Part shown: in pieces, positions 16,258 through 25,597 of the stretch | Position numbering within the stretch: the first letter of the stretch is position 1 | Layout of the letters: each line of letters opens with the position of its first letter | Source: Clostridiales bacterium UBA6114 | GTDB taxonomy: Bacteria > Bacillota > Clostridia > Oscillospirales > Butyricicoccaceae | Reading direction: 5' to 3' | Length of the DNA: 64,000 nucleotides | NCBI GenBank assembly: GCA_002423435.1 | Contig: DIWE01000036.1 | Location: 1,073-65,072 of the forward strand | The notes under the pieces: model-generated | The model's input: the letters and a program-made list of their open reading frames with translations, nothing else | Told to the model about the DNA's origin: nothing | Database searches by the model: none | Position numbers and translations under genes: made by a program

Positions 16258-17635
16258 GGTGCTCGACACAATTAAAAAATACGATATGCTGCGGGAAGGC
16301 CAAAGCGTCGTGTGCGGCGTGTCGGGCGGCGCCGACTCGATGGCGCTTCTCGTCTTGCTTTGCGAGCTTTCCGAGTCGCTTTGCATCACCGTTTCGGCCG
16401 CCCACTTAAACCATTTGCTGCGCGGGGCGGAAGCGGACAGAGACGAAAGCTTCGTAAGACAGTTCTGCGCGAAAAACAAAATTCCCCTGTGCTGCGAGCG
16501 CGCGGATGTCGCCAAAGAGGCTGCCCTTGCGAAAAAAGGGATCGAGGAGGCGGCAAGGGACGCGCGCTACGCTTTTTTCGAGCGCGCGCGGCTTTCCCTC
16601 GGCGCGGACCTTACCGCGACGGCGCACACCGCAAACGACAACCTCGAAACCATGCTGATCAATCTTTCGCGGGGAACGGGCTTGCTCGGGCTTTGCGGAA
16701 TCCCGCCGAAGCGCGGCCGCATCATCCGGCCGCTCATCCGCGCCGAGCGCGTCGAGATCGAGGCGTATCTAAAAAAAAGGGGGATCGCCTATGTGACCGA
16801 TTCAACCAATCTGGAAAACGGGTATCTCAGAAACAAAATGCGCAATTTTGTCGTGCCGGAGCTTGTAAAGATCTGCCCGGCCGTTTTGCAGTCGGCGGGC
16901 GCCGCGGCGGACGCGCTTAGGCTCGACGCCGACTTTATCATGACGGAGGCCCGAAAAATCGTAAAAGGGGCGAGGGAGGAAGGAGACGGCGTATCCGTTT
17001 CTACGGACGCGCTCGGGCGCGCACACCCGGCCGTTTCGGGGCGCGCGGTGCGCCTGTTGTATGAAAAAATCCATGGGAAAAGCGGGCAGCTGACTATGGC
17101 GCATGTCTCCGATGTGTTCCGGCTCTGTGCCGGGAGCCACCCGTCGAAAAGGCTGTCCCTGCCCGGGAAAATTACCGCTGAGAGGCGGTACGGGGCGCTG
17201 GTTTTGTCGAAAAATCCAGGCAGCGCCCAAGAGATCAAGGAAATTCCATTGCTTTTCGAAGGCAAATATGATATATATGGTACTGATTATTCTGCGGAAT
17301 ACAAAAAAGCGGAGAAAGATCAGAAAATTTACAATTTATCTCATTCTTTTCTGATTGATTGTGGTAAAATAAACGGGTGCCTTGTCATCAGAAGCCGCAA
17401 AGAGGGAGATACGCTCAAGCTTCCCGGGTATAAGACCAAAACGCTCAAAAAACTGTTTATCGAGGAAAAGATCCCCTTAAGGCAGCGCGCTCTGATCCCC
17501 GTTGTCGCGGATAAAACGCATGTGGTCGCCGTGTATGGCTTTGGCGTCGATCACAATTATCAGGCAAAAAGCCCTGAAAACGCAGTGTATCTTAAAATCG
17601 GGAGTGTAAATGATCAAAATGAGGGACGACATTAA
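16247..17635 (+). CDS. tilS: tRNA(Ile)-lysidine synthetase
   Basis: Converts C34 of the CAU-anticodon tRNA-Ile to lysidine, so that it reads AUA. The 462-aa protein has the PP-loop SGGADS at residues 26-31 and the N-type ATPase domain to about 220 (HTANDNLETMLINLSRGTGL), then substrate-binding domains ending with the TilS C-terminal fold (SRKEGDTLKLPGYKTKTLKK). I start it at the ATG at 16247, where MNRKVL gives the usual N-terminus. It overlaps dnaB by 11 nt and hpt by 26 nt, which indicates translational coupling. The 3' third around 17260-17400 is visibly more AT-rich than its surroundings. Confidence 0.93.
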   Translation: MNRKVLDTIKKYDMLREGQSVVCGVSGGADSMALLVLLCELSESLCITVSAAHLNHLLRGAEADRDESFVRQFCAKNKIPLCCERADVAKEAALAKKGIEEAARDARYAFFERARLSLGADLTATAHTANDNLETMLINLSRGTGLLGLCGIPPKRGRIIRPLIRAERVEIEAYLKKRGIAYVTDSTNLENGYLRNKMRNFVVPELVKICPAVLQSAGAAADALRLDADFIMTEARKIVKGAREEGDGVSVSTDALGRAHPAVSGRAVRLLYEKIHGKSGQLTMAHVSDVFRLCAGSHPSKRLSLPGKITAERRYGALVLSKNPGSAQEIKEIPLLFEGKYDIYGTDYSAEYKKAEKDQKIYNLSHSFLIDCGKINGCLVIRSRKEGDTLKLPGYKTKTLKKLFIEEKIPLRQRALIPVVADKTHVVAVYGFGVDHNYQAKSPENAVYLKIGSVNDQNEGRH

Positions 17636-18158
17636 AGAGATTCTTTTGTCGGAAGAGCAGATTGAGAAAGTCGTAAAAAAAATCGCGGATGAGATAAGCC
17701 GTGACTACAAAGACAAAAATCCGTTGATAATAAGTGTGCTGAAAGGCTCGTTTGTTTTCATGGCGGATCTGGTGCGCAGGATTACCGTCCCGTGCGCGGT
17801 CGATTTCATGTCGATCTCGAGCTACGGAAAAGGCATGAGAACCAGCGGCGAGGTTAAAATAAACAAAGACCTTGATACGAAAATCGAAAACAGGCATGTC
17901 ATCGTTGTGGAGGACATTCTGGACAGCGGCCTTACCTTGAGCTACATACTCGATATGTTCAAGGCGAGAGGGCCCGCCTCCATCGCGCTTTGCGCGCTCC
18001 TTGATAAGCCCGATCGCCGGAAGATGCCGGTAAGGATCGATTACAGCGGGTTTACGATACCGGATGAGTTTGTTGTCGGTTACGGGCTGGATTACAATGA
18101 AAAATACAGAAATTTACCATATATCGGGATATTGAAGCCGGAAATATACTCCGCATAA
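17610..18158 (+). CDS. hpt: Hypoxanthine phosphoribosyltransferase
   Basis: A purine-salvage enzyme that makes IMP or GMP from hypoxanthine or guanine and PRPP. The 182-aa protein has the flexible-loop SSYGKGMRTSG (about 71-81), the PRPP motif VVEDILDSGLTL (about 98-109) and the purine-contact segment KPDRRKMPVRIDYSGF followed by DEFVVGYGLDY. GGGAG lies 5 nt before the ATG. It overlaps tilS by 26 nt and precedes ftsH by 16 nt, the conserved tilS-hpt-ftsH arrangement of Firmicutes. Confidence 0.95.
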   Translation: MIKMRDDIKEILLSEEQIEKVVKKIADEISRDYKDKNPLIISVLKGSFVFMADLVRRITVPCAVDFMSISSYGKGMRTSGEVKINKDLDTKIENRHVIVVEDILDSGLTLSYILDMFKARGPASIALCALLDKPDRRKMPVRIDYSGFTIPDEFVVGYGLDYNEKYRNLPYIGILKPEIYSA

Positions 18159-18174
18159 TGACACTCAGAAGGGC

Positions 18175-20178
18175 GTGAACAGGAATTTGAACGGCAAGAT
18201 AAGAGGGCTTGGGTTCTATATCATTATTATTGCGATTTTGATGAGCACAGTCGGAATGCTGATGAATCAGAAGCAGGATCAGAAAGTGGTCTATTCCGAC
18301 ATCGTTCGCTATTTTGAAAACGAGCAGGTCAATTCATTCTCAATAAACGGGACGAAGCTTGTGCTGCAGTTGAAGGAAGACAACAAGGTAATAAGCTTTA
18401 ATCTGCCTTCCGTTGAAATATTTCTCTATGATGTGGGCGATTTGATCAAGGAGCAGCGCGACTCCGGGGTTTTGCAGTCGTACAATTACGAGCCGGAGGT
18501 CACGATGCCCTGGTGGGCCTCTCTGATGCCGTATCTGTTATTGATCCTCGTTTTCGGGCTCTTCTGGTATTTCATGCTGGGACGCGGCGGGGAAGGCGGC
18601 GCGGGGCCCAGGGGCGCCATGTCCTTCGGGCGCTCCCGCGCGAAGCTTGTCACCGAGGACGCGAAAAAAACGACCTTCAAGGATGTCGCCGGAGCGGATG
18701 AGGAAAAGGCGGAGCTTCAGGAGATCGTCGAATTTCTGAAAAGCCCTAGAAAGTTTATCGAGATCGGCGCCCGTATCCCGAAGGGCGTTTTGCTCGTCGG
18801 CCCTCCAGGCACCGGCAAAACGCTTATTGCCCGCGCGGTCGCGGGAGAGGCGGGGGTCCCGTTTCTGACCATTTCCGGCTCGGATTTTGTCGAGCTGTAC
18901 GTCGGCGTGGGCGCTTCCCGCGTTCGCGACCTGTTTGAGCAGGCGAAAAAGAATTCGCCGGCGATTGTGTTTATCGACGAGATCGACGCCGTCGGGCGTC
19001 ACCGCGGCGCCGGACTCGGCGGCGGGCACGACGAGCGTGAGCAGACGCTGAATCAGCTGCTCGTCGAAATGGACGGTTTCGGAACGAACGAGGGCGTCAT
19101 CGTCATCGCGGCGACAAACCGCGTCGACATCCTAGACCCGGCGCTTTTGCGCCCGGGACGCTTCGACCGCCAGGTGTTCGTCGGGCTGCCCGACATCAAG
19201 GGGCGTGAGGAAATCCTGAAGGTGCACGCGAGGAACAAGCATTTTGAGGACGGCGTGCACTTTACGTCCATTGCGAAGACGACCGCCGGCTTTACCGGAG
19301 CCGACCTTGAAAATCTCTTGAACGAGGCGGCGCTTCTCGCCGCCAGACGCTCCAAAAAGAAGATCGGGATGGCGGAGATGGACGACGCGTTCATCAAGGT
19401 GATCATGGGCACGGAGAAAAAGAGCCGCGTGATCAGCGAGAAGGAGCGCAGGCTGACCGCCTTCCACGAGGCCGGACACGCGATCATCACCCGGCTTTTG
19501 CCGACGCAGGACCCGGTCCACCAGATTTCGATCATTCCCCGCGGCCGCGCCGGGGGCTATACCTTAAGCCTGCCGAAGGAAGACAAATATTACGCCTCGA
19601 AAAGCGAAATGCTCGACGAGATCCTTGTGTTCCTCGGCGGTCGCGTCGCGGAAAAGATCACGCTTGACGATATTTCGACCGGCGCTTCAAACGATATCGA
19701 ACGCGCCTCCGAGCTGGTCCGCCGCATGGTGACAAGATACGGCATGAGCGACGAGATCGGGCCGATCGCGTTCGGTTCGCCGCACGACGAGGTCTTTATG
19801 GGACGGGATTTCGGAAATATCAAGAACTTTTCCGAGGAGACCGGCGCGCTGATCGACCGCGAGGTAAAATCGATCATCCAGAAGGCGTACGAGCGTTGCG
19901 AGGTCCTCTTGCGCGGGAATATGGATAAACTCACAGCCGTTGCGGAGTACCTGATCCAGAACGAGACGATGGACGGCGAGGTGTTCGAGAAGCTTTTCAA
20001 GGGCGAGCCGGTCGAGAGCCCGCGCGCCGCGAAGGCGATCGAACCGCCCAAGGAGGAAGGAAACGATCAGGCGCAGGATGCGAACGCAGAGCCGCCCGTA
20101 AACTCCGAGCCGCCGAAGGACGACAAAAGGGACTACCTGAAAAACGAACCGCAGGACGGCGGGGAGAAAACGGAATAA
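18175..20178 (+). CDS. ftsH: ATP-dependent zinc metalloprotease FtsH
   Basis: A hexameric membrane AAA+ protease for quality control of membrane and short-lived cytosolic proteins. The 667-aa protein has membrane helices at about 10-30 and 105-127, Walker A GPPGTGKT, Walker B IVFIDEIDAVG, the SRH region ATNRVDILDPALLRPGRFDR and the zinc motif HEAGH with a later acidic ligand. The tail from about 620 is a low-complexity Glu/Pro/Lys extension. The start is a GTG at 18175; AAGGG sits unusually close (1 nt), and a TTG at 18187 is the alternative. A strong terminator follows. Confidence 0.95.
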   Translation: MNRNLNGKIRGLGFYIIIIAILMSTVGMLMNQKQDQKVVYSDIVRYFENEQVNSFSINGTKLVLQLKEDNKVISFNLPSVEIFLYDVGDLIKEQRDSGVLQSYNYEPEVTMPWWASLMPYLLLILVFGLFWYFMLGRGGEGGAGPRGAMSFGRSRAKLVTEDAKKTTFKDVAGADEEKAELQEIVEFLKSPRKFIEIGARIPKGVLLVGPPGTGKTLIARAVAGEAGVPFLTISGSDFVELYVGVGASRVRDLFEQAKKNSPAIVFIDEIDAVGRHRGAGLGGGHDEREQTLNQLLVEMDGFGTNEGVIVIAATNRVDILDPALLRPGRFDRQVFVGLPDIKGREEILKVHARNKHFEDGVHFTSIAKTTAGFTGADLENLLNEAALLAARRSKKKIGMAEMDDAFIKVIMGTEKKSRVISEKERRLTAFHEAGHAIITRLLPTQDPVHQISIIPRGRAGGYTLSLPKEDKYYASKSEMLDEILVFLGGRVAEKITLDDISTGASNDIERASELVRRMVTRYGMSDEIGPIAFGSPHDEVFMGRDFGNIKNFSEETGALIDREVKSIIQKAYERCEVLLRGNMDKLTAVAEYLIQNETMDGEVFEKLFKGEPVESPRAAKAIEPPKEEGNDQAQDANAEPPVNSEPPKDDKRDYLKNEPQDGGEKTE

Positions 20179-20189
20179 CAAATAACGTA

Positions 20190-20225
20190 AAATCCGCCGG
20201 GACATCTCGTCCCGGCGGATTTTTA
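20190..20225. terminator. Bidirectional intrinsic terminator (ftsH / amidase)
   Basis: ATCCGCCGGGAC (20192-20203), ATCTC loop, GTCCCGGCGGAT (20209-20220), then TTTTATAT; the left flank supplies T residues for the other strand. It separates two convergent genes. Confidence 0.85.
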
Positions 20226-20236
20226 TATGGGGGAAT

Positions 20237-23107
20237 TTAAGCGGAAAAATAACCGAGGATGCATTTGGCGAGGCTTTTTGAAAGCTCGCTCTGTCCCGAC
20301 GGGTCGCGGATCCACTCAAAGTCCTGAGGGGCCGGCAGATAGCCCACCTCCAGGATTAAAGAGGGCGTCCATGTCGCTTTTGTGACGTAGTGCTCCCGGA
20401 CATGGGTGCCCGCGTCCTTGCGGGAGATGTCGGCCGACGCGCTTTTCAAGACGCTTTCCGCGAGGCCCTTTACCCATCCCTCGCGGTAGAACACCGACGC
20501 GCCGGAATGCTCCGAGATATCGGTGTCGTCGGGCAGGCTGTTCGCGTGCAGGGAAAGGAACAGATCCGGCAGCTTTTCAAAGGACATGCCCAGGCGGTCG
20601 TACAAAGAGACCGTCGAGTCGTCGGCGCGGGTCAGCAAAACGGTGGCGCCGTAAAGCTCGAGTTCGGCCTTCAGCTTAAGCGTCAGCGAAAGGTTCACGG
20701 TCTTTTCCGGGCAGAGGTCGCCCATCGGCCCGATCGCGCCGGACTCGGTTCCGCCGTGGCCCGCGTCGAGCAGGACGGTGATTCCCTCGAGCGGCCGGGC
20801 GCCGCTTTTTGCCGACGGCTTTCTGCGCAGGACGAGGTCAAAGCCCGAATCGGTCGGCCGGATATAGTATCCGCCGAGAAGGCTCTCGCCGGAAAAGCTC
20901 AGCGTGTAGGCGCCCTTTGAATCGTAAAGGTCGATCCCGATTTCCGAGCAGAGCGCGCCCTCGGGGAGCGCGGGGCGGATGACCCTTGTCAGGGTGGGAA
21001 AGGAGACGGTGAGCTTTTTATCGGCGTAACTTAAAAGCGCCGCGGGGGAAAGGGTCGTCTCGACATGCAGCACGTCTTCTTCCGGTCCGGCCTTGTAGCT
21101 TGCCGCCGTGACCTGCGGCTTATATCCGTCGCTAACCTCGAGAAATTTCACATTTGCCCGTTTGATCCATTTTCCCGACGACAGCAGGACATAATCGCCC
21201 GAGACGACCTCGACATAGTCGCGCATCGAACAGTACAACGGCCCCTCGGCGCCGAGGGCGGCGTTCGGGTTCGGGTAGGTGTCGGCGCTTTCCGCCGTGA
21301 CCTCGGCCAAAAGCGGGGCTTTCGAGAAAGCGACCGTGACGGCGGCTGGAGCGGTCACCGTATCCGTTTGCCCGTCCAGGGTCATCGTATAGACGGGAGA
21401 GCCGAGGTAAATTAAGCCGCTTTTTTTCTTTGGGACCGAGTAGCTTGCGAGATACTGCGCCTCGTAGAACTTGCCGTCCTTCGGGTAGGTACCCTTAACC
21501 TGCTTCATTTTGATCGTCTTGCCGTTTACAGTGACGCTTACCTTTGCTCCCGCGGGCGCTTTGCAGCTTAGGGAGATCGTTTTCGCCTTGTACATAAGCT
21601 CCGAGGCCTGGGGATACACGGAGCTTTTGTCGATCGCGGCGGTTTTAAGCTCGGTCGGGATGCTCTCGGACTCGCCTCTGTAAATGATGCGCGTGAGCGT
21701 GCGGTCCCCCTGGGCAAGGGTGAGGGTGTTGACTCCCTTCCGGAGCGGGACCAGGAGGCCGAAAAAGCCGGATTTCGAACGGTTCTCCACCGTTTCCCCG
21801 TTTAACGTAAGCGGCTTTTCGGGGTCCGATGCGCCCGTGATGTAAAAGTTTTCGAGCGTTGTGCGGATATCGGTGTCGGGCCTGCCGATAAAAAAGTACG
21901 AGGAGGAGGCACTTTCGAAAAAGTCTTTGAGCTCCTTTGTGATCGCCCCGTTCGCGCGGACGGTGCCGAGCCGGAAAAAGATGCTGCCCGACACGTTTCC
22001 GTAGAAACGGTTCAAGGACAGCTGGCGCGTAAGCTCGCCCGTCCCGTACCAGGGCGACGATTCCTTCGCTTCCATCCAGCGGTATGCCGCGTGGCCGATG
22101 TAAAGGCGGACGCCCGTGCCGGAAACGACGTCGTCCCACCATTTTACGAGCGTTTCGTAGTCGGCCTTTTCATATCCGATGTTCCAGTAGATTTCGGGGG
22201 CGATATAGTCGACCCAGCGCTCCTTGACCCATCGCCTTGAGTCGGCGTAGGAATCGAAGTAACTCTGGCTTCCGTCGGTGTCGCTGCCCTCCGCCATCTT
22301 GCTCTTGTTCGCCCAGATGCCCGCGGGGCTTACGCCGAAGCTTAAGTCCGGTTTTGCCTTGTGGATGGCGGCGCCCAGGTTTTTGATCAGGAGGTTTACG
22401 TTGTTGCGGCGGAAATCGTCGAGGGTTTTCGACTGCGTCCCGTATTTCTGATAGGAGGAGGCGTCCTTAAAATCCTTGGACGGATAAAAATAGTCGTCTA
22501 AGTGAATTCCGTCGATATCGTAGTTGTTGACGAGCTCGAGGGCGCCGTCGATGATCAGCTGCCGGACCTCCGGCAGCCCCGGATCGAAATAGAGGTAGCC
22601 GTCGGAGCCCTTTACGACCCAGGACGGGTTTTTGCGCGCGGGGTTTGACTCGGCGAGAGTGTCGACGCCGCCCGGCGACCTTGTGATGCGGAAGGGATTG
22701 ATCCACGCGTGAAGCGAAAGCCCGCGCTTATGAGCCTCCGCGACGTAAAACGCGAGGGGGTCGAAGCCTCCGTCCGGCGCTTTGCCCTGCGCCCCGGTCA
22801 GATAAACGGACCACGGGAATATTTTGGACGGGTAAAGCGCGTCGCAGGACGGGCGCACCTGGAAAAAGACCGCGTTAAACCCGTTCTCCTTGGCAAAATC
22901 AAGGAGCGACAGGGCCTCGGCCTTTAATTTTTCGGCGTCGGTTGTCGCAGACGACGGATAATCGAGGTTCAGCACGGTCGATATCCAGACGCCCCGAAGC
23001 TCGTCGGAAGAGGCTGTCTCGTCGTCGGCGCGCGCCGGCAGCATAAACGGGGTTAAAACGAGCGCGGCAAATAATAAAAGTGCAATTGTCTTTTTCATCT
23101 TCATCAT
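20237..23107 (-). CDS. Secreted glycosyl-hydrolase-like (GHL10) / N-acetylmuramoyl-L-alanine amidase fusion
   Basis: An exported wall-active protein of 956 aa. A signal peptide (KKTIALLLFAALVLTPFMLP, cut after ARA) is followed by a TIM-barrel domain of the YngK/GHL10 type (about 35-370: ELRGVWISTVLNLDYPS, then IDGIHLDDYFYP and VDYIAPEIYWN). Beta-rich linker domains follow (about 380-770). The C-terminal zinc amidase (Amidase_3, about 775-955) has DAGHGGTESGA, SLHANS and LEVGYLP, which hold the metal ligands and catalytic Glu. It would cleave the amide bond between MurNAc and the stem peptide. Starts at 23107 or 23104 are both possible. It is transcribed alone and convergent with ftsH. Confidence 0.88.
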   Translation of the reverse strand: MMKMKKTIALLLFAALVLTPFMLPARADDETASSDELRGVWISTVLNLDYPSSATTDAEKLKAEALSLLDFAKENGFNAVFFQVRPSCDALYPSKIFPWSVYLTGAQGKAPDGGFDPLAFYVAEAHKRGLSLHAWINPFRITRSPGGVDTLAESNPARKNPSWVVKGSDGYLYFDPGLPEVRQLIIDGALELVNNYDIDGIHLDDYFYPSKDFKDASSYQKYGTQSKTLDDFRRNNVNLLIKNLGAAIHKAKPDLSFGVSPAGIWANKSKMAEGSDTDGSQSYFDSYADSRRWVKERWVDYIAPEIYWNIGYEKADYETLVKWWDDVVSGTGVRLYIGHAAYRWMEAKESSPWYGTGELTRQLSLNRFYGNVSGSIFFRLGTVRANGAITKELKDFFESASSSYFFIGRPDTDIRTTLENFYITGASDPEKPLTLNGETVENRSKSGFFGLLVPLRKGVNTLTLAQGDRTLTRIIYRGESESIPTELKTAAIDKSSVYPQASELMYKAKTISLSCKAPAGAKVSVTVNGKTIKMKQVKGTYPKDGKFYEAQYLASYSVPKKKSGLIYLGSPVYTMTLDGQTDTVTAPAAVTVAFSKAPLLAEVTAESADTYPNPNAALGAEGPLYCSMRDYVEVVSGDYVLLSSGKWIKRANVKFLEVSDGYKPQVTAASYKAGPEEDVLHVETTLSPAALLSYADKKLTVSFPTLTRVIRPALPEGALCSEIGIDLYDSKGAYTLSFSGESLLGGYYIRPTDSGFDLVLRRKPSAKSGARPLEGITVLLDAGHGGTESGAIGPMGDLCPEKTVNLSLTLKLKAELELYGATVLLTRADDSTVSLYDRLGMSFEKLPDLFLSLHANSLPDDTDISEHSGASVFYREGWVKGLAESVLKSASADISRKDAGTHVREHYVTKATWTPSLILEVGYLPAPQDFEWIRDPSGQSELSKSLAKCILGYFSA

Positions 23108-23279
23108 GATCTCCGTCCCGCAAAGTATGTCCTTGTCTTTAATATATGATGTTTGTCCGCGCGATTATTCTGCGCAAAATGCGGTCTTCATTGACAACCG
23201 GAGAAAATAGCCTTAACATTATTTGAAGAAGGCAGCCGTTTAAGATTGGTTCAAAGCTGCCGCAAGCACCGCGAAAGGA

Positions 23280-24131
23280 ATGGTTAAAAAGGCAATGGAT
23301 TTAAGAAACCGCCGCGTCGCGGCAATTCACGATATTTCGGGGTTCGGCCGCGGGTCGATGACGGCGGCGATTGCGGCGCTTTCCTCGATGGGGCTGCAGA
23401 CGCTGCCGTTTCCGACCGCCGTTTTGTCCTCGCACACGGGCATCCCCGGCTATACGTTCCGCGATCTGACCTGTGATTTCGACGCGTACATCGCGCACTG
23501 GAAGTCGCTTCATTTGAGATTTGACGCGATCTATTCCGGGTTTCTGGGCTCATGCGCGCAGACGTCCATCGTCTCCCGGTTCATCGATGAATTCCGGGAC
23601 AAAAACACCCTGGTGCTGGTCGACCCTGTGATGGGGGACGGGGGAAGACGGTACGAGACGTGCACGGAAGAGCTCTGCGCCGGGATGAGAGAGCTTGCCC
23701 GAAAAGCCGACATGATCACGCCGAACCTCACAGAGGCGGGGATATTGCTCGGCGAGAGCGATCTAAAGCATCTTCCGGAAAGCGAGGAGCAGATCGGAAA
23801 ATGGCTCGGCGAGCTTTCGTCCATGGGCCCCGGGCGGGTCGTGATCACGGGGATCGAGCGCGGCCGGGGCGAGGTCGGCGTCGCCTGTTTCGACGCAGGG
23901 AGCGGGGAAACGGAGTTTTTTTACAACAAAAGCGTCGGCGGCTATTTCCCCGGCACCGGGGATCTTTTCGCGTCGGTGCTTTTAGGCTCTGTGTTAAACG
24001 GCGCGGGCATGGCCGAAAGCGCGAAAAAAGCGGCCGGCTTTATCAGAAGGGCGGCGGAAATCACGGTTTTGTCCGGGGAAGACCCGATCGAGGGCGTGCT
24101 CTTTGAAAAGCTCCTTTCAGAGCTTCATTGA
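23280..24131 (+). CDS. Pyridoxal/pyridoxamine kinase-like protein, PfkB/ThiD superfamily
   Basis: A ribokinase-superfamily kinase of 283 aa, most like pyridoxine/pyridoxal kinase, which phosphorylates B6 vitamers in salvage. Visible features are the N-terminal IHDISGFGRGSMTAAIAALS (about 16-35), the VDPVMGDGGRRYET region (about 118-131), ITPNLTEAGILLG (about 149-161) and the anion-hole/catalytic-base motif FPGTGDLFAS (about 222-231), where Asp is the base. Ribosome-site spacing is poor for both candidate starts (23280 and 23295). No vitamin B6 gene lies nearby. ThiD is less likely because of the SGFGRGS motif. Confidence 0.8.
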   Translation: MVKKAMDLRNRRVAAIHDISGFGRGSMTAAIAALSSMGLQTLPFPTAVLSSHTGIPGYTFRDLTCDFDAYIAHWKSLHLRFDAIYSGFLGSCAQTSIVSRFIDEFRDKNTLVLVDPVMGDGGRRYETCTEELCAGMRELARKADMITPNLTEAGILLGESDLKHLPESEEQIGKWLGELSSMGPGRVVITGIERGRGEVGVACFDAGSGETEFFYNKSVGGYFPGTGDLFASVLLGSVLNGAGMAESAKKAAGFIRRAAEITVLSGEDPIEGVLFEKLLSELH

Positions 24132-24156
24132 TCGCCCGCACCGGAGGGTAAAAGTA

Positions 24157-24203
24157 AAAAGAGGAGAGGTCGGATAAAACTGACGACTCCTCTTTTATTT
24201 TGT
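24157..24203 (+). terminator. Intrinsic terminator after the kinase gene
   Basis: AAAAGAGGAG (24157-24166) pairs with CTCCTCTTTT (24187-24196) around a 20-nt loop, followed by ATTTTGTT. The right arm overlaps the stop codon of convergent rarA. Confidence 0.55.
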
Positions 24204-25463
24204 TCCCTTGATTTTGTCCCAGTAGGCCTTCGCCTGCTCCTCCGCCTTGTTTTTGCCGTACTTGTAATAGGTTTTTCCCTTTAAGCTGTCGGGGAGGTAC
24301 TGCTGGGCGACATAATTGTTTTGAAAATCGTGCGGGTACTGATAGGTAAGCCCCCGGCCCAGCTTTTTCGCGCCTTCGTAGTGGGCGTCCTTCAAGTGGT
24401 CGGGCACGTCGCCCGATCTGCCGCTTTTTATATCCGCGATGGCCCCGTCGATCGCCATGACGACGGAGTTTGACTTGGGTGCCGTCGTGACGAGGATCAC
24501 GGCCTCGGCCAGCGGAAGCCTCGCCTCGGGCAGGCCGAGCTGCAGCGCCGAGTCGACGCAGGCCTTTACGATCGAAACCGCCTGCGGATAGGCGAGCCCG
24601 ACGTCCTCCGAGGTCGCGGCGAGGAGCCTGCGGCAGGCGGAGGGGAGATCGCCCGCCTCGAGTAGCCGCGCGAGGTAATGGAGCGCCGCGTCGGGGTCGG
24701 AGCCCCTGAGCGATTTGTGGTATGCCGAAAGGATGTCGTAGTGGGCGTCTCCGTCGCGGTCGTAGCGGGCGGAGGAGCGCTGCGAGACCATTTTCGCATC
24801 CTCCAGGGAGACGTAAAGCCTGCCGCTTTCTCTTTTTGCGCTTGAGAGTAAAAGCTCGACGGCGTTGATCGCCTTTCGGACGTCGCCGCCGCACGCGGAT
24901 GAGATATATTCCACAACGCCGTCTTCCAGAGTAAGCGCCGTCTCCTGCGCGTCCGGCCGGAGGGAAAAGGCGCGGACAACGGCCTTTTGCACATCCTCCT
25001 TTAAGACCGGCTTGAATTCGAAGACCGTCGAGCGGCTTAAAATGGCGTTGTACACGTAAAAATACGGGTTTTCCGTCGTCGACGCGATCAGCGTGATCTT
25101 CCCGTTCTCAATAAACTCGAGAAGAGACTGCTGCTGCTTTTTGTTGAAATACTGGATCTCGTCGAGATATAAGAGGACGCCGTCGGGCGCCAGAAAGGTG
25201 TCGAGCTCGTCAATGATCGACTTGATGTCGGAGATGGAGGCCGTGGTGGCGTTTAAGCGGTACAGCTTCCGGTTGGTGCGGTCGGCGATCACGCGCGCCA
25301 CCGTCGTTTTCCCGGTGCCGGACGGGCCGTAAAAGACCATGTTCGGAATGTTTTTGCTTTCGATGATCCGGCGCAACACGCCGTTTTCGCCGAGGATATG
25401 CCTCTGGCCGACGATGTCGTCGATCGTTTTGGGCCGGATCCGGTCCGCGAGCGGCTGGTACAT
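24195..25463 (-). CDS. rarA: Replication-associated recombination protein A (MgsA/WRNIP1 family AAA+ ATPase)
   Basis: A clamp-loader-like AAA+ ATPase that acts at stalled forks. The 422-aa protein begins with the family signature (PLADRIRPKTIDDIVGQRHI), then Walker A GPSGTGKTT near 46-54, Walker B LLYLDEIQYFNK, a sensor region STTENPYF, and the C-terminal tetramerisation part ending YKYGKNKAEEQ. GGTGGTGAG precedes the ATG. A SigA promoter lies at 25495-25523, with a long perfect hairpin just behind it. Confidence 0.93.
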   Translation of the reverse strand: MYQPLADRIRPKTIDDIVGQRHILGENGVLRRIIESKNIPNMVFYGPSGTGKTTVARVIADRTNRKLYRLNATTASISDIKSIIDELDTFLAPDGVLLYLDEIQYFNKKQQQSLLEFIENGKITLIASTTENPYFYVYNAILSRSTVFEFKPVLKEDVQKAVVRAFSLRPDAQETALTLEDGVVEYISSACGGDVRKAINAVELLLSSAKRESGRLYVSLEDAKMVSQRSSARYDRDGDAHYDILSAYHKSLRGSDPDAALHYLARLLEAGDLPSACRRLLAATSEDVGLAYPQAVSIVKACVDSALQLGLPEARLPLAEAVILVTTAPKSNSVVMAIDGAIADIKSGRSGDVPDHLKDAHYEGAKKLGRGLTYQYPHDFQNNYVAQQYLPDSLKGKTYYKYGKNKAEEQAKAYWDKIKGTK

Positions 25464-25494
25464 GCTTTCTCACCACCTTGACGGGATATCCATT

Positions 25495-25523
25495 ATTATA
25501 GGCGAAATACCGGAAAAAATCAA
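25495..25523 (-). promoter_or_regulatory. SigA-type promoter of rarA
   Basis: On the minus strand TTGATT (25518-25523), 17 nt, TATAAT (25495-25500), 32 bp before the start codon. Confidence 0.6.
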
Positions 25524-25537
25524 ACAAATGTACAAAG

Positions 25538-25583
25538 GGGGGGTGTCGCAAAATGCATGTTCATGCATTTTGCGACACCCCCC
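25538..25583. repeat. Perfect 22-bp-arm hairpin between rarA and glyA
   Basis: Arms 25538-25559 and 25562-25583 (left arm GGGGGGTGTCGCAAAATGCA followed by TG) are fully complementary around TT. It could end glyA transcription, but its 3' side on the minus strand is CCTTTGTAC rather than a U run. The length, perfect pairing and G6/C6 ends are unusual for a terminator. Confidence 0.85.
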
Positions 25584-25597
25584 GTTAGCAGCTTGTT

